64,000 nt of DNA from CAVQMC01 sp963713505 (GTDB taxonomy: Bacteria > Bacteroidota > Ignavibacteria > Ignavibacteriales > Ignavibacteriaceae): the NCBI GenBank assembly GCA_963713505.1, contig CAVQMC010000013.1:1-64000 (forward strand), given 5' to 3'. The notes beneath the pieces are model-generated. The model was not told where the DNA came from. It worked only from the letters and a program-made list of their open reading frames with translations, and did no database searches. The position numbers were made by a program, and so were the translations under genes. Below are positions 47,811 through 57,969 of this stretch, in pieces; within the stretch, counting starts at the first letter, position 1, and each line of letters begins with the position of its first letter.

Positions 47811-49448
47811 TTATTTAACAAAAACGATTTTGGGTAACTTTATTAAAAAGCTAGTTCCTTTATTTAGTTCACTTTGAACAGAGATCAATCCTTTATGGAG
47901 ATCGATTATATTTTTAGCAAAAACCAAGCCAATTTCGTAGCTGTTTAGTTCAGAGTTTTTATCTTCATGTGAGTAATTTTTTTGAAAAATACCGGGCAAT
48001 TCGTCTTTTGGAATACCTTTTCCGGTATCAGTAATAATTACCTCAAACTCTTTAAACATACTGCGCGAAATAAGCGAAATCCTTCCTTTCTCCTTTGTTG
48101 TTTTAATGGAATAACCCAAAATGCTGTTAAACGACTGCAAAATTCTATTCCGATCAGCATCAACTAATATTTCCTGATCGGATATTTCATAGTTAAATTC
48201 TATTTTTTTGTTTTCAATACTTTTTTTATTTAATGAAACCAACTCTTTTAATAGATCAATAAAATTAAATCTTGTTTTATTTAACTGATATTTGTTTGAT
48301 TCAATTAAATATAATTCCAGTACATCATTTATTAATCGTGCTAATCTTTTCCCTTCTTCCAGAATCGTTCTATTGAATTCAATTCTTAAATCTGGAGGAA
48401 TTTCAGGATCTGAATCAATGGTTTCCGAAAATCCAATAATTGAAGCCAAAGGTGTTCTAAAATCATGAGATATATTCGACAAAAATTCTCTCTTTAAAAA
48501 GTTCAATTCCTCAAGTACTAAACTGCTTGGTTTGGTTCTAGCTCTTTCAACATTTAACAATCTATTAGCTTCATTCAGCTTGTTTTTTAAATTAATTAAT
48601 TCTTCTTCTAAATATTTATTTTTGCTTTTGTTTATTCCTATTCCAATTATGCCGTTTAATCTATCATCGGATCTAATTGGCTTTAATTTAATTTCGTACC
48701 AAAGTTCACGGCCGAATTTATTTTTTAAATACGAATTAACTTTAACTAATTTTTTATCAGAAATTAATTGTTGAAAACTTTTAAGAAGTTTTGGCCTTTC
48801 ATCAAAACTGATTAAATCTAAAAAATGTCTGCCAATTAATTCTTCTAAAGAATAATCAAGTTCAAAAGCTCCGGTTTTATTTACTGCAGAAATTCTTCCT
48901 TCTACATCCAAAGAAAATATCAAGTCTTCGGATAATTCAAGAATATCGAAAGATTTTAATAAACTATTGTCATATTTGTACGAATTTAGTTTACCTTCAT
49001 TTTCACTTATTGAATTTCGGTTATATCCATTGTTTGGAAGAATTATATTATCGTAATCTTGAAGTTGAATTTTAAGTGAATCAATTAAAGTTATTATTGT
49101 GCCGAAGTTTGAGCTATTATATACATCTTTTTTATTGGAAATTAAGACTAAATGAATTTCACTGCTGTTAGTGTCATTTTCGAATAATTTTTGAATATAA
49201 AAAGAATTGAAATTTTGACTTTCGAGGAATTCATCAAAAGAAATTGCTCCATCCCCATTTTTTTCTTCAATATTTCCTTTTTTTTGAAGAATATAAATGT
49301 ATTTATTCAAGCCATCCAGATTTTGGTTTAATTCTCCCGACTTTGTTAGAACTTCATTACCAAAATCATCAATTTTTAATAAGTAACCAAAAGTGCTGTG
49401 GCTTAGCCGCACTATAAAATCAAGAGTATTATTTAGGTTTTCAATCAT
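47811..49448 (-). CDS. PAS-domain histidine kinase with degenerate ATP-binding N-box
   Basis: A soluble 545-aa kinase. A PAS domain (about 168-285, 'FSLDVEGRISAVNKTGAFE') is followed by a coiled coil and a HisKA domain with phospho-acceptor His328 in 'FLSNISHDFRTPLASIIGFS'. The HATPase has a G1 box 'DTGKGIP' and a G2-like segment 'IGLVFAKNIIDLHKG', but the N-box region reads 'ILQSFNSILGYSIKTT', where the two conserved Asn are replaced by Ser442 and Tyr446. These residues bind Mg-ATP in typical kinases, so activity may be weak or absent. No transmembrane segment is visible. It heads the signalling block. Confidence 0.93.
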   Translation of the reverse strand: MIENLNNTLDFIVRLSHSTFGYLLKIDDFGNEVLTKSGELNQNLDGLNKYIYILQKKGNIEEKNGDGAISFDEFLESQNFNSFYIQKLFENDTNSSEIHLVLISNKKDVYNSSNFGTIITLIDSLKIQLQDYDNIILPNNGYNRNSISENEGKLNSYKYDNSLLKSFDILELSEDLIFSLDVEGRISAVNKTGAFELDYSLEELIGRHFLDLISFDERPKLLKSFQQLISDKKLVKVNSYLKNKFGRELWYEIKLKPIRSDDRLNGIIGIGINKSKNKYLEEELINLKNKLNEANRLLNVERARTKPSSLVLEELNFLKREFLSNISHDFRTPLASIIGFSETIDSDPEIPPDLRIEFNRTILEEGKRLARLINDVLELYLIESNKYQLNKTRFNFIDLLKELVSLNKKSIENKKIEFNYEISDQEILVDADRNRILQSFNSILGYSIKTTKEKGRISLISRSMFKEFEVIITDTGKGIPKDELPGIFQKNYSHEDKNSELNSYEIGLVFAKNIIDLHKGLISVQSELNKGTSFLIKLPKIVFVK

Positions 49449-49677
49449 TTATTAAAAATTTTGTCTGTTGAAAATAAAGGGATTTCGATATTAAATCAAT
49501 CTTATCTCAATATTAAACATAAAAAAGTTGCAATTTTTACATGTATAATTATTTTCATCGGTAAATTTGTTTCATTCTAATAATGCAAAAACTACAAGAA
49601 AAAATGAAACTAAATAATATTTCAATTTCCTTTTTTAATTTTATATCTTTATCTGATAAAAAAACAAATCCCCTTTA

Positions 49678-50529
49678 ATGGTAAAGATACTTAAAAGAGC
49701 AGTTAATTTATCCCTTTGGGCAAATATTTTTTTATTTATAATAAAATTATTTGCCGGAATAATCTCCAATTCAATTGCTGTAATCTCTGATGCAATTAAC
49801 TCATTAACAGATATTGTTTCGTCTGCGGCAATTATTTTCAGCGTAAGAGTTTCACTAAAAAAACCTGATAAAGAACATCAATTCGGTCATAATGCTGCAC
49901 AGCCAATTGCAGTTTTTATTATTGCTCTTTTTACGGGTATTGTCGGAATCAATCTAATTGAAGAATCCATAAACAGGATTTTAAACCCTCATCATCCTAA
50001 TATAACTACCGAAGTTTACATTATTTTAATTTCTACTATCATAATTAAATTGGCTCTGACTCGATATCAATCAAAAGTTGGAAAGCAATTTAAAAGTCCC
50101 GCTCTAAGAGCAAGTGCCGTTGACAGTTTAAATGATGTATTAGCCACTTCAATTTCTATAGTTGGAATAATTTGTGTTCAATTAGGTTTTCCATATGTAG
50201 ATGGAATTGCAGGAATTATAATAGCATTAATTATTTTAAAATCCGGATATGAAATTGCAAAAGAAAATATAGATTATTTAATGGGAAGATCTGCCGATGA
50301 AGAATTAATCTTGCAAATTGCAGAACGTACTTTAAAAATTGGTGGAGTTAAAGGTTTAAATGATTTAAGGTCGCATTATGTCGGGGATAAATTTCATATT
50401 GAAATTCACATTGAAGTTGATAAAAACGCAAGCACAGAGGCATCGCATGATATTGGAGTTTTGGTAAAAAATTCAATAGAGGAAATTGAAGAAATTCAGC
50501 AAGCATTTATTCATATTGATCCGGTTTAA
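49678..50529 (+). CDS. Cation diffusion facilitator family metal transporter
   Basis: A 283-aa CDF protein with six membrane helices and a C-terminal cytoplasmic ferredoxin-like domain ('LRSHYVGDKFHIEIHIEVDK' and 'AFIHIDP'). The metal site in helix 2 is 'AINSLTDIVSS' (NxxxD) and in helix 5 'VDSLNDVLATS' (DxxxD). DxxxD-type sites are associated with Mn or Fe members and HxxxD with Zn members; the Asn here makes the specificity unclear. It exports divalent metals in exchange for protons. The gene converges on DUF4175 with overlapping stop codons. Confidence 0.94.
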   Translation: MVKILKRAVNLSLWANIFLFIIKLFAGIISNSIAVISDAINSLTDIVSSAAIIFSVRVSLKKPDKEHQFGHNAAQPIAVFIIALFTGIVGINLIEESINRILNPHHPNITTEVYIILISTIIIKLALTRYQSKVGKQFKSPALRASAVDSLNDVLATSISIVGIICVQLGFPYVDGIAGIIIALIILKSGYEIAKENIDYLMGRSADEELILQIAERTLKIGGVKGLNDLRSHYVGDKFHIEIHIEVDKNASTEASHDIGVLVKNSIEEIEEIQQAFIHIDPV

Positions 50530-53500
50530 TTATTATTCTTTTGCAAAGCTTCATAATATTTTCTAATTAATTCTTCGTAATCTTTTGTATATCCTTCCTG
50601 AACTGCTTTATTCAATTCATCAACAATTTTATTTTTCGCTTGTTCATTGGAAAGATTTAATTCAGCAGGAGATTGTCTAACAAAATCTTTTCCTGTTTTA
50701 GATTCTCGATTCTTTTCATAATCTCTTTCATTAATTGATTTTTGAGCATCAAGCATTTTTGAAAGTATTCTTTCCTGTTTTTGAATTAAGTTATCGTCAA
50801 GTTTCTGTGTATTCATGTCGGTTACAACTTCCTGCATTTGCTTGACTATGTTGTCTAAATTAGCAGGAATTTTTTTCGAATCTCCTGACATTTTTGCTTC
50901 TTTGTTTAACTGATCCATAGATTTTCGGATAAGCTCCTGCTGCTGAGCTAATCTTTGAAGCTGCGCCTGCTGCTGCATTGAAAGCTGACCATTCTGCATT
51001 TGCTGAAGCATTTGTGTCATATTGTTTAAATTCATCTGCTGACCGCTTAACTGCTGAAGCTGCTGCATCAGCGACATCATTCCGCCGGAACCTCCGCCCT
51101 GCTGCATCATAGATTCCATTTTACCTTTCATTAAAGAAGCAGCTTTATTCAAAGATTCCATTGCATCACCTTGATTTAAAGCCGACATCCCGGAATTTCT
51201 TGCCTGTAAAGATTCAATTGCTTCGGACATTTTTCTTTGCGCATCGCCAAGATGTTTACCCATTTCCGGAGTTATTGCAAATGTTTTTTGTGAAAGTTCA
51301 CTCAATTCTTGCGTTTGATTATTTAAATTTCTTTGAAGTTCATTTTGCTGTTTAGCATTTTCATCAAAAGCAGAAGAATTATAATTCATTTGTGAAGATT
51401 GATTCTTTAAAGTTTCTTCTTTCTTTGATAACGCAATTAAGTTATCTAAGATTTTCATCATGGATTTAAAAGTCTGCATCTGGTTTTGCTGCATCATCAT
51501 ATTCTGCATATCCTGCAGCTGCTGGCTCATTTGTTTCATGTTTTGAGATAACTGGCTCTGCATCTGCTGTGCCTGCATCTGCTGATTATTTTGAATATTC
51601 TGCTGAGCATTCTTAGAAAGTTTTTGATTCTGCTGCTTATCGTAATTCTCTCTAATTTTATCCATCTGATCTTTCGGCATATCTTTCATGTCATTCATTT
51701 TATCAGATAGTTCTTTCATTTTATCTTTCAGTTTATCCAGTTCTTTGCTTACTTTATTTTGTTCATCACTTAATTTATTTTTTTCATTTTGATTATTCAG
51801 ATCGCTTTGTTTTGTTTCTTTCTGTAATTCATCAATCTTCTTATTTAGTTCTTCTGTCCTTTTTACAAGTTCATCCATCTTTTGTTCAATTTGAATTCTT
51901 TTAAGAAGATTCATAGTTCTTTCAATGCTTTTTTGGAATTGCTCTTCATCTATTTTAAAGTTTTCCATTTGAGATTGAGTCATTTGCCTGTTTAAATTCT
52001 GCAGATTATTTCTAAGTTTTTCAAGAGCATTTTTCAATTCATCATTTGAAAACTCATCCATTAGCTTTTGAAGTTCCTGGTATTTTTCCAAAGTTTCTTT
52101 TGATAACAAATTATTCTGTTGAAGTTCATTCTGAGCTTTCTGCATCTGTTCTTTAATATCTTTTACTTTATCATGAAGCTTTTCAAATTTATCCAGAGCA
52201 CTCTGTATTTTTTCTTTATCTTCCCATGTTAGCTGCTTATCGTTTTTCTTTAAATCTGCATCTATTTTATCAAATGATTTTTTTAATTCTTCTGCTTGTT
52301 TTAAAGTTTCCTGCAAATCTTGAACAGCTTGGTTTTGTGTTTGATCTGCATGAGAAAGGACTTCTTCCAAAGTTGGAACCCGTACCGTAAACGAAGGAGA
52401 TTTGGTTGATTTTGGTCCGCTTACAAAATCATTATCAAATATTTCCAGATAATAAGTAACAACATCTTGAGTTGTTAAATTTAAATTGGTTAAGTTCCAA
52501 ATGTAGCTTACGTCCTGATCTTTATTACTTTTTTCAATTGGTATTTCAACTTTTCTAAAATCATTTTGTACGGGATTATACTCTGATTCAGAAAGCCTGT
52601 AATTCAAAATTAATTTTGAAAATCCATAATCATCTGCAATTTTTAAATATAAAGGAAGCCTGTTGTCATTTGCCAAAGGAACATCCTTATTCGGTTGAAT
52701 AATATCAATTATTGGATATGAATCAAACAAAGCTTTTACAGTATAAGTTATCGGAGAAAGATTTTTGTTATTGTTCTTATCAGTTATAATTATTTTGTAT
52801 GAATTATCTTTTTTGATCTTAAAATTCCCGAAGCATTCTTTATTATGTATTTCCAAAGGAATTTGAGTTGTATCTGCAAAAATTAACTCAGCCGATTTTA
52901 ATTCTTTTGTAGAAGTTATATTTAAATTGATTTTACTTCCGACTAAAGCCGTTACATTTCCATTATCTCTTAGTTCAACATCAGGAATTTTGGAGTAAGA
53001 AGGTGAGTTAACAATTACATGTAAAGTTTTAATAATCGGCGGATTAATAACATCTATATTATATTGATACGCTTTTTATATTTTCGGCCGATGCAAAATA
53101 TTTAAAAGAATTACGAACAGCATTTACATTAAATTCAAAAATACCAGTTGAATCAGGGATTAATTTAACAGCGTTAAATTCTGTTTCATCTTCATGCTTA
53201 ATATTTAAATCCAAATCTCTAGGAGCTTCTCCTTTTATTTTTATGCTGATTAATAAATTATCGCCTTTTGTTACTGTGGAGTTACCAGGTGTAATTATAA
53301 AACTAAATTTCTTAGGAGCAATAAATTCCTGGTTAAATTTTACTAGTCTGTTGGAAGCTGCTTGTAAATTCTGAATACTTAAAAACAAAATTGCACAAAA
53401 AACTATTACTCCGCTTAAATAATAAAAAAGTTCTTTTGCTTTTTTAAAGCTGATTATAGATTCAAAATGAATTTCTTTTGTTCTTTTATAAACATTTTTA

Positions 53501-53911
53501 AATGCAGCATTTATTAATCCGGATGAATAAAAATTCTTGTCAGAATCAATAGAAATAAGCTGCATCGCATTCAGTAAATCATCTTTTATGTTTGGAAAAT
53601 TCTTACCGACTTTTAAAGCAGTTTCAAAGTGATTTTTCTTATTAAAAATGTTAAAATATTTCAGCAGCGGATTGATAAATAAAAATGCAAGAGATCCGAT
53701 AAATAAAATCAGAAAAATGAAAAATAAAATTGTTCTTAACGTTGAGGAGAAATGAAAAATTAATTCCAAAAAAGAAAAAATTGTAAATGCAGAAATTCCA
53801 ATTATTAAAGAAAGTTGAATTCCCAGCAGAGAATAGAAAGAATATTCTCTCTTTAGTCAATCCCTCTAACTTCCTAATTATTTCTTTGTAAAAATTGGAA
53901 TCTGTACTCAT
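50526..53911 (-). CDS. DUF4175-family large coiled-coil membrane protein, frameshifted as read
   Basis: The start at 53911 gives 'MSTDSNFYKEIIRKLEGLTK', after which one extra base near 53861 breaks the frame; membrane helices continue as 'LIIGISAFTIFSFLELIFHF' and 'LRTILFFIFLILFIGSLAFL'. A second shift near 53068 interrupts a beta-rich region; the frame from 52856 to 50526 is a very long Gln/Met/Lys/Asn-rich coiled coil. Repaired length is about 1128 aa, matching the DUF4175 family of Bacteroidota, of unknown function. The stop overlaps that of the convergent CDF gene. The low-complexity DNA (CTG/CAT-like repeats at 50900-51600) encodes this coil. Confidence 0.87.
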
Positions 53912-53929
53912 TTAAAATTTTATTTTTTC

Positions 53930-54592
53930 TTAATTTGTTAACGACCAAATGACAAGATTAGTTCCGAATTTAAGCGCTTCTTCCCTTTTTGCCGGAGGAT
54001 CATTATGAACATCAGGATCATCCCAGCCGTCGCTTGGATTTGATTCATAAGTATAATATACAGCTAATCTTTTTCCAATAAAAATTCCAAATCCCTGCGG
54101 AGGTTTTCCGTTGTGTTCATGGGTTTTGGGAACTCCGTTGGGGAAATCATAAAAATCATTATAAAGACCATAGTTGAAAGGCAGTTCGGTTAATTTTTTA
54201 TCCGGAAAAACTTTTTTTATTTCTCTTCTAAAAGATTTATCCAAACCGTAATCATCATCAACAAATAAAAAGCCGCCGTTCTCCAAATATTTTCTTAATC
54301 TTGCTGCTTGATCATCGGAAAATACTACACTACCGTGTCCGGTCATAAAAAGAAAAGGATAGGAAAATATTTCATCGGAAGAAATATCAACAAAAGTATA
54401 CTCCGGTTTAACTTCAACATCTGTATTCTGTTTAATAAAGTTCAGCAAATTCGGTTCTTCTGTCTGACCGTTATACCAATCACCGCCGCCGTCATATTTT
54501 AATCTGGCTATCTGAAAAACGCCTTTATCTTGAGGAAAAACTTCAAAAGTTAGACAAGCACAAAAGATTAAGGAAAATATTAATTTCGACAT
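53930..54592 (-). CDS. DUF4159 domain-containing secreted protein
   Basis: I place the start at 54592, where a signal peptide (MSKLIFSLIFCACLTFEVF) begins; the open frame upstream of that crosses a terminator and is unlikely to be translated. The DUF4159 domain fills the rest: 'GDWYNGQTEEPNLLNFIKQ', 'FLFMTGHGSVVFSDDQAARL', 'GGFLFVDDDYGLDKSFRREI'. The fold resembles a glutamine-amidotransferase or GATase-like Rossmann domain. The function is unknown; the family frequently accompanies MoxR, BatA and DUF4175-type genes, as here, where DUF4175 follows directly. Confidence 0.9.
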   Translation of the reverse strand: MSKLIFSLIFCACLTFEVFPQDKGVFQIARLKYDGGGDWYNGQTEEPNLLNFIKQNTDVEVKPEYTFVDISSDEIFSYPFLFMTGHGSVVFSDDQAARLRKYLENGGFLFVDDDYGLDKSFRREIKKVFPDKKLTELPFNYGLYNDFYDFPNGVPKTHEHNGKPPQGFGIFIGKRLAVYYTYESNPSDGWDDPDVHNDPPAKREEALKFGTNLVIWSLTN

Positions 54593-54703
54593 AATTCCGT
54601 TTAATTTATTTCCAAACAAAATAACCAGCAAATGATCTAAATTCAATTTAATAAAAAAGGATGGATTATATTTTACATTTGATTTAGAATACAGTAAAAA
54701 TAC

Positions 54704-54730
54704 AAAAAAGGGCGAATAAAAAATCCGCCC
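54704..54730 (-). terminator. Intrinsic terminator of the peroxiredoxin gene
   Basis: On the minus strand GGGCGGAT pairs with ATTCGCCC (one mismatch) and is followed by TTTTTT. Plus-strand arms are at about 54710-54714 and 54726-54730, with AAAAAA before the left arm. It ends transcription 34 bases past the stop codon at 54764. Confidence 0.8.
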
Positions 54731-54763
54731 TAATGTCCCCATTTATTCTAAGGAGATAGAATA

Positions 54764-55429
54764 TTAATTTTGATTTAATTTCTTGAATGTGAACCACCAA
54801 TCGTAACCATCTTTTGATTTCAACATTTTTTCCGCACCTACAACATCTTTTGGCGGAGGATTGATAACTTTATCGCCAATCAGTTCATTGTTCGGCCAGT
54901 TTTCCGGCATTGCAACTTTACTTTTATCAGCAATTTGTAAAGCTTTTAAAGCGCGTAAAACTTCGTCAATTTGTCTTCCGATTTCCTGAGGATAATAAAT
55001 CATTAATCTGATTAATCCGTTTGGGTCTACAATAAATACAGCACGAACTGTGTTAGTGCCTTTTCCGGGATGAATCATTCCTAATTTAGCTGCAACTTTT
55101 CCCATATCATCTGCAATTACAGGAAAAGGAATTTCTATTTTTAAAGTATTCTTAATCCATTCTACCCATTTAATATGAGAGAATACTTGATCGATTGAAA
55201 GACCGACAAGTTCGGCATTTAATTCTTTGAATTTATCATTTCTTTTTGCAAATGCGACAAATTCAGTTGTGCAGACAGGAGTAAAATCTGCCGGATGACT
55301 AAAAAGAACAAGCCATTTACCTTTAAAATCTTTTGGAATATTTAATACACCTTTTGTTGTTTGAACTTCCAGGTCAGGAAGTTTTTCTCCCAATAAAGGA
55401 ATACCAGTTCTCTCTTGCATATTTTCCAT
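54764..55429 (-). CDS. 1-Cys peroxiredoxin (Prx6/AhpC-TSA family)
   Basis: A thiol peroxidase reducing hydrogen peroxide and alkyl hydroperoxides. The peroxidatic Cys53 is in 'HPADFTPVCTTEFVAFAKR', and it is the only cysteine in the 221-aa protein. The Prx6 C-terminal arm is present ('MPENWPNNELIGDKVINPPP') but the tail reads 'YDWWFTFKKL' where archaeal-type relatives often have a Cys in the WWF region. It must therefore use an external thiol reductant. It has its own terminator and a 234-base upstream gap shared with the divergent EVE gene. Confidence 0.95.
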   Translation of the reverse strand: MENMQERTGIPLLGEKLPDLEVQTTKGVLNIPKDFKGKWLVLFSHPADFTPVCTTEFVAFAKRNDKFKELNAELVGLSIDQVFSHIKWVEWIKNTLKIEIPFPVIADDMGKVAAKLGMIHPGKGTNTVRAVFIVDPNGLIRLMIYYPQEIGRQIDEVLRALKALQIADKSKVAMPENWPNNELIGDKVINPPPKDVVGAEKMLKSKDGYDWWFTFKKLNQN

Positions 55430-55663
55430 AATATTTGCCTCTGATTAATTATTAAATGACATAGTTTAGCATTTTAACAATGACAAAAAGCAAGCCATAA
55501 TAGAATTTCTGATTCATGTTGTTTTTATAATAAATTTGATTCTTATCTAAGCAGAAGTATAAAAAAATTTTTAGATTTGAGAAATCATTTTTATTCGATA
55601 GAAAAACTACTCTATTCTTATTATTTTATTTTTATAATTGTTAATAATTAGCAAGAGAAAATC

Positions 55664-56137
55664 ATGGCAAAAAAATATTGGCTGGTAAAATCAGAACCGG
55701 GAGATTTTTCAATTGATGATCTGGCAAAAAGCAAAAACAAAACTACTTACTGGGACGGAGTAAGGAATTATCAAGCAAGAAATTTTATGCGTGATGAAAT
55801 GAAAAAAGGCGATGGAGTTTTATTTTATCACAGCAATACAAATCCTAATGCTGTTGTCGGTGTTTGCGAGGTTGTTAAAGAAGGATATGAAGATCATACG
55901 CAATTTGATCCTGACGATAAACATTTTTTCCCTTCCGCCGATCCGCAAAATCCCGTTTGGTATATGGTTGATATAAAACTAATAAATAAATTAAACAAGC
56001 CTGTTACTTTAGAAGAAATAAAATCTAATCCGAAATTAAAAAATATGAAACTCGTTCAAAGGGGAAATCGATTATCTGTTATGCCTGTTGAAAAAGATGA
56101 ATTTGATGAAATTGTAAAATTGGGAAGCAAAAAATAA
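55664..56137 (+). CDS. EVE domain-containing protein
   Basis: The 157-aa protein opens 'KKYWLVKSEPGDFSIDDL' and contains 'TTYWDGVRNYQARNFMRDEM', 'GDGVLFYHSNTNPNAVVGVC' and 'DPQNPVWYMVDIKL', the standard EVE blocks. EVE belongs to the PUA-like fold and binds modified bases in DNA or RNA; stand-alone bacterial EVE proteins have been linked to RNA metabolism and some to modification-dependent defence. With no nuclease neighbour, a housekeeping RNA role is more likely here. Confidence 0.95.
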   Translation: MAKKYWLVKSEPGDFSIDDLAKSKNKTTYWDGVRNYQARNFMRDEMKKGDGVLFYHSNTNPNAVVGVCEVVKEGYEDHTQFDPDDKHFFPSADPQNPVWYMVDIKLINKLNKPVTLEEIKSNPKLKNMKLVQRGNRLSVMPVEKDEFDEIVKLGSKK

Positions 56138-56161
56138 TTTAAAAAGAAAGGATGATGTTTT

Positions 56162-56590
56162 ATGGCTGTAAAACCAATTCCGGATAATTATCCCCGTGTA
56201 ACTCCGTATTTAATTGTAAAAGATGTTGTTAAACAACTGGATTTTCTTACAAAAGTTTTCGATGCAAACGTAAAAGAAAAAATGACATTGGCAGACGGAT
56301 CAATAAATCATGCAGAAGTTAAAATTGGTGATTCTGTAATAATGATGGGAAGATCAAGCGATGAATATCCTCCCAATTCCTCCATGATTTATATTTATGT
56401 TGAGGACACAGATAAAACTTTTAAGAAAGCTTTAGAGGAAGGTGCAAAATCTTTAATGGAACCGGCAAATCAGTTTTACGGCGATAGAAACGCCGGAGTT
56501 CTTGATACAAATGGAAATTCATGGTGGATTGCTTCCCATGTTGAAGATGTTTCTCCGGAAGAAATGGAAAGAAGAAATAAAGAAAAATAA
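56162..56590 (+). CDS. VOC-family (PhnB-like/glyoxalase) protein
   Basis: A 142-aa beta-alpha-beta-beta-beta protein of the vicinal oxygen chelate superfamily: 'VTPYLIVKDVVKQLDFLTKV', 'NHAEVKIGDSVIMMGRSS', 'IYVEDTDKTFKKALEEGA' and 'GDRNAGVLDTNGNSWWIASH'. The pattern matches the PhnB-like/YdfG-like group without an assigned reaction. It starts 24 bases after the EVE gene and is probably co-transcribed. Its 3' end meets rmuC with a 2-base gap. Confidence 0.92.
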   Translation: MAVKPIPDNYPRVTPYLIVKDVVKQLDFLTKVFDANVKEKMTLADGSINHAEVKIGDSVIMMGRSSDEYPPNSSMIYIYVEDTDKTFKKALEEGAKSLMEPANQFYGDRNAGVLDTNGNSWWIASHVEDVSPEEMERRNKEK

Positions 56591-56592
56591 TT

Positions 56593-57965
56593 TTATTCAT
56601 CCAAAAGATCTGGTTCGTCGTCTTCATCGGATCTGTCAAGAATCGATTTCGGTAAAGTTTTGGAAGCCTTTGCTCCAAGTTTTTTAATCTTTTCAGCTCT
56701 AGAAATCAAATTTCCGCTTCCATCAGTTATTTTATTCATTGCATCAACATAACTGCTTTTGGAATCATCAATTTTTTTACCGATAGTAACAAGATCATCA
56801 ACAAAACCTACAAACTTATCGTACAGTGCTCCGCTTTGTCTTGCAATTTCCATAGCATTTTTATTTTGATTTTCCTGGCGCCAGATGCTTGAAATTGTTC
56901 TTAATGTTGCTAGCAAAGTCGAAGGACTTACAATTACAATGTTCATTTCAAAAGCATCACTGAAAATTGAAGGTTCATGCTGCACTGCGAGACCGAATGC
57001 CGGCTCAATCGGCATAAACATTAAAACAAAATCCAGACTTTCAAGCTGATATAGATTCTGGTAATTTTTTGAACTTAAGTTTTTAATGTGAGACCGAATT
57101 GAATTTAATATGTTCTCTTAAAGCAAGTTGTTTTTCATTTTCATCTTCGGAAGAAACATATTTTTCATATCCGATTAATGAAACTTTGGAATCGATTACA
57201 ATGCTTTTATTTTCCGGTAAATTGATAATTACATCAGGCTGAAATCTTTTTCCGGATTCAGTTGTAATACTTTCCTGAATCAGATATTCTCTTCCTTTAA
57301 CAAGGCCGGATTTTTCCAGAATGCTTTCAAGAATAAATTCTCCCCAGTTACCTTGAGTTTTAGTTTGTCCTTTTAAAGCATTTGTGAGGTTTTTTGCTTC
57401 CTGAGTTACCTTCTGATTTAAATCTTTCAGCATATTTAACTGTGCGTGTAATGAAGCATGTCCCCTTATACTTTCTTTATTATTTTCTTCAACTCTTTTT
57501 TCAAACTCAGCAATTTTTTCTTTTAAAGGATTCAATATTTCACCAAGTTTTTCTTTATTCTGCTCGGTGAATTTATTTCCTTTTTCTTCAAATATTTTAT
57601 TTGCTAGATTTTCAAATTCCTTGTGTGAATTTTTGCTGCAGTTCTTCTATTTCTCCTTTTTGTTCGGTTAGTTTTTCCTGCAAATTATTGTAATCGGATT
57701 TTAAAGAGGAAAGCGAAGAGTTTAACTCAATTACTTTTTGTCTCTCTGATTTTAATTCTTCTGTTGTTTGAGTTAAAGTTTCCTGAAGGTTTTGATTTCT
57801 TTCAGAGAACTTCCCGTTTTCAATTTTAAGATTATCTATTTGATCTTCTAAAGATTTTACTTCTTCTGTAGAAATTCCTTGAGTAGATTTAAATTTATAC
57901 TTGGAAATTAACCATGCGCCAATTGCGCCGATGATTAATCCAATCAATAAAAAAACTATTTCCAT
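56593..57965 (-). CDS. rmuC: RmuC-family DNA recombination protein, frameshifted as read
   Basis: Three open pieces (57612-57965, 57083-57535, 56593-57021) together form RmuC. The first has an N-terminal membrane anchor ('LLIGLIIGAIGAWLISKY') and a coiled coil; the second 'GNWGEFILESILEKSGLVKG' and 'VIINLPENKSIVIDSKVSL'; the third 'MFMPIEPAFGLAVQHEPS' and the helical tail. The D and K residues in 'PDVIINLPENKSIVIDSKVS' mark the nuclease-like core. Shifts lie near 57605 and 57080. Repaired length is about 457 aa. RmuC limits recombination between inverted repeats. Confidence 0.9.
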
Positions 57966-57969
57966 TTAT

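Noticed and set aside
50900..51700. Trinucleotide-like repeats (CTG, CAT, GCT) on the plus strand
   Set aside because: They are the reverse complement of a Gln/Met-rich coiled coil in the DUF4175 gene, not a tandem repeat or CRISPR.
54593..54742. N-terminal extension of the DUF4159 frame to 54742
   Set aside because: It crosses the peroxiredoxin terminator and precedes a clear signal peptide start at 54592.
55664..56137. EVE protein as part of a defence system
   Set aside because: No restriction nuclease, McrBC-like or other defence gene adjoins; neighbours are VOC and peroxiredoxin genes.
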